35,761 bases of DNA, from the NCBI GenBank assembly GCA_003142855.1, contig PLNW01000159.1:40274-76034 (forward strand), written 5' to 3'. Made by a program: the position numbers and the translations under genes. Under the pieces are notes generated by a model. That model was not told the DNA's origin, searched no databases, and was given only the letters and a program-made list of their open reading frames with translations. The DNA comes from Myxococcales bacterium (lineage in GTDB: Bacteria > Myxococcota_A > Polyangia > Fen-1088). Of the stretch, positions 35,666 to 35,761 are shown piece after piece (position 1 is the stretch's first letter; each line of letters opens with the position of its first letter).

Positions 35666-35761
35666 ATGAGGTGCGTCCCCATGCCGAGTATCACAGTTTC
35701 AAGTCGCATTTGTTGCACTACGAAGGGTGTCTTCCTCTTCCTAGCACTACTGATTCAAAAA
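35666..35761 (+). CDS. Probable N-terminus of a truncated exported protein
   Basis: An open frame from ATG 35666 (or 35681) runs off the end. It reads MPSITVSSRICCTTKGVFLFLALLIQK, a short basic/polar start and a hydrophobic run as in a signal peptide. There is no strong ribosome-binding site and only about 30 codons, so the call is uncertain. Confidence 0.35.
   Translation, partial: MRCVPMPSITVSSRICCTTKGVFLFLALLIQK

Overview
The window looks like chromosomal DNA of a GC-rich delta-proteobacterial relative, most likely Myxococcota. The signs are Myxococcus-type cysteine-rich repeats, many lipoproteins with Gly/Ser-rich linkers followed by Cys-rich or beta-rich domains, a MopE-like metal-binding motif, an REC/HD-GYP regulator with a hybrid kinase, and a class II (B12-dependent) ribonucleotide reductase. 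There is no phage, IS transposase, CRISPR array or rRNA operon. Taxonomy is inferred from gene content only.

Layout. 1-352: a long imperfect hairpin (9-113) and leader before lon. 353-3939: lon, then a binding-protein-like gene without a signal peptide. 4071-4454: two class II tRNA-Ser genes (UGA and GCU) around an island of short repeats and a 22-bp palindrome. 4466-7962: hybrid histidine kinase, overlapping by 4 nt an REC/HD-GYP regulator (c-di-GMP hydrolysis). 7991-10063: small multihaem cytochrome c, outer-membrane barrel, and a lipoprotein with one haem motif, a candidate envelope electron-transfer module. 10077-11521: DUF2249-hemerythrin protein and an Smr-domain protein.

11502-21904 is the most interesting block. 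It holds a NapH-like membrane polyferredoxin, three exported DUF362 proteins with Tat-type leaders, three proteins sharing a DUF6599-like domain with a Y/RIDGAA motif, and a 1393-residue envelope protein in which a beta-propeller, that same domain and a predicted outer-membrane barrel are fused. The genes form a minus-strand operon (DUF6599-like, DUF362, polyferredoxin, with 4-nt overlap and 2-nt spacing) and a plus-strand pair (DUF362, large envelope protein, 16 nt apart), with one gene of each family between. I read this as an undescribed envelope redox or cofactor-handling system; its role is inference.

21901-26338: rubrerythrin, a PilT-like ATPase with an apparent second N-terminal domain, a Lys-tailed coiled-coil lipoprotein with a clear promoter, and nrdJ. 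26339-26887 is gene-free and holds repeats and possible relics. 26888-28766: an alkaline-phosphatase-superfamily hydrolase, an OmpA-domain protein, and a Cys-rich repeat remnant in frame after the ompA stop. 28813-35114: surface lipoproteins (a VWA-like protein with a degenerate MIDAS, a seven-repeat propeller with an InlB-B-type repeat, a MopE-motif/GATase-like protein) and a polytopic GT-C-like membrane protein. A probable partial gene starts at 35666 and runs off the end.

Short dispersed repeats recur through the window: a 76-nt two-hairpin element, a 29-nt exact match, and a GGGCGACC hairpin in both orientations. At least two have become part of exported protein sequences.
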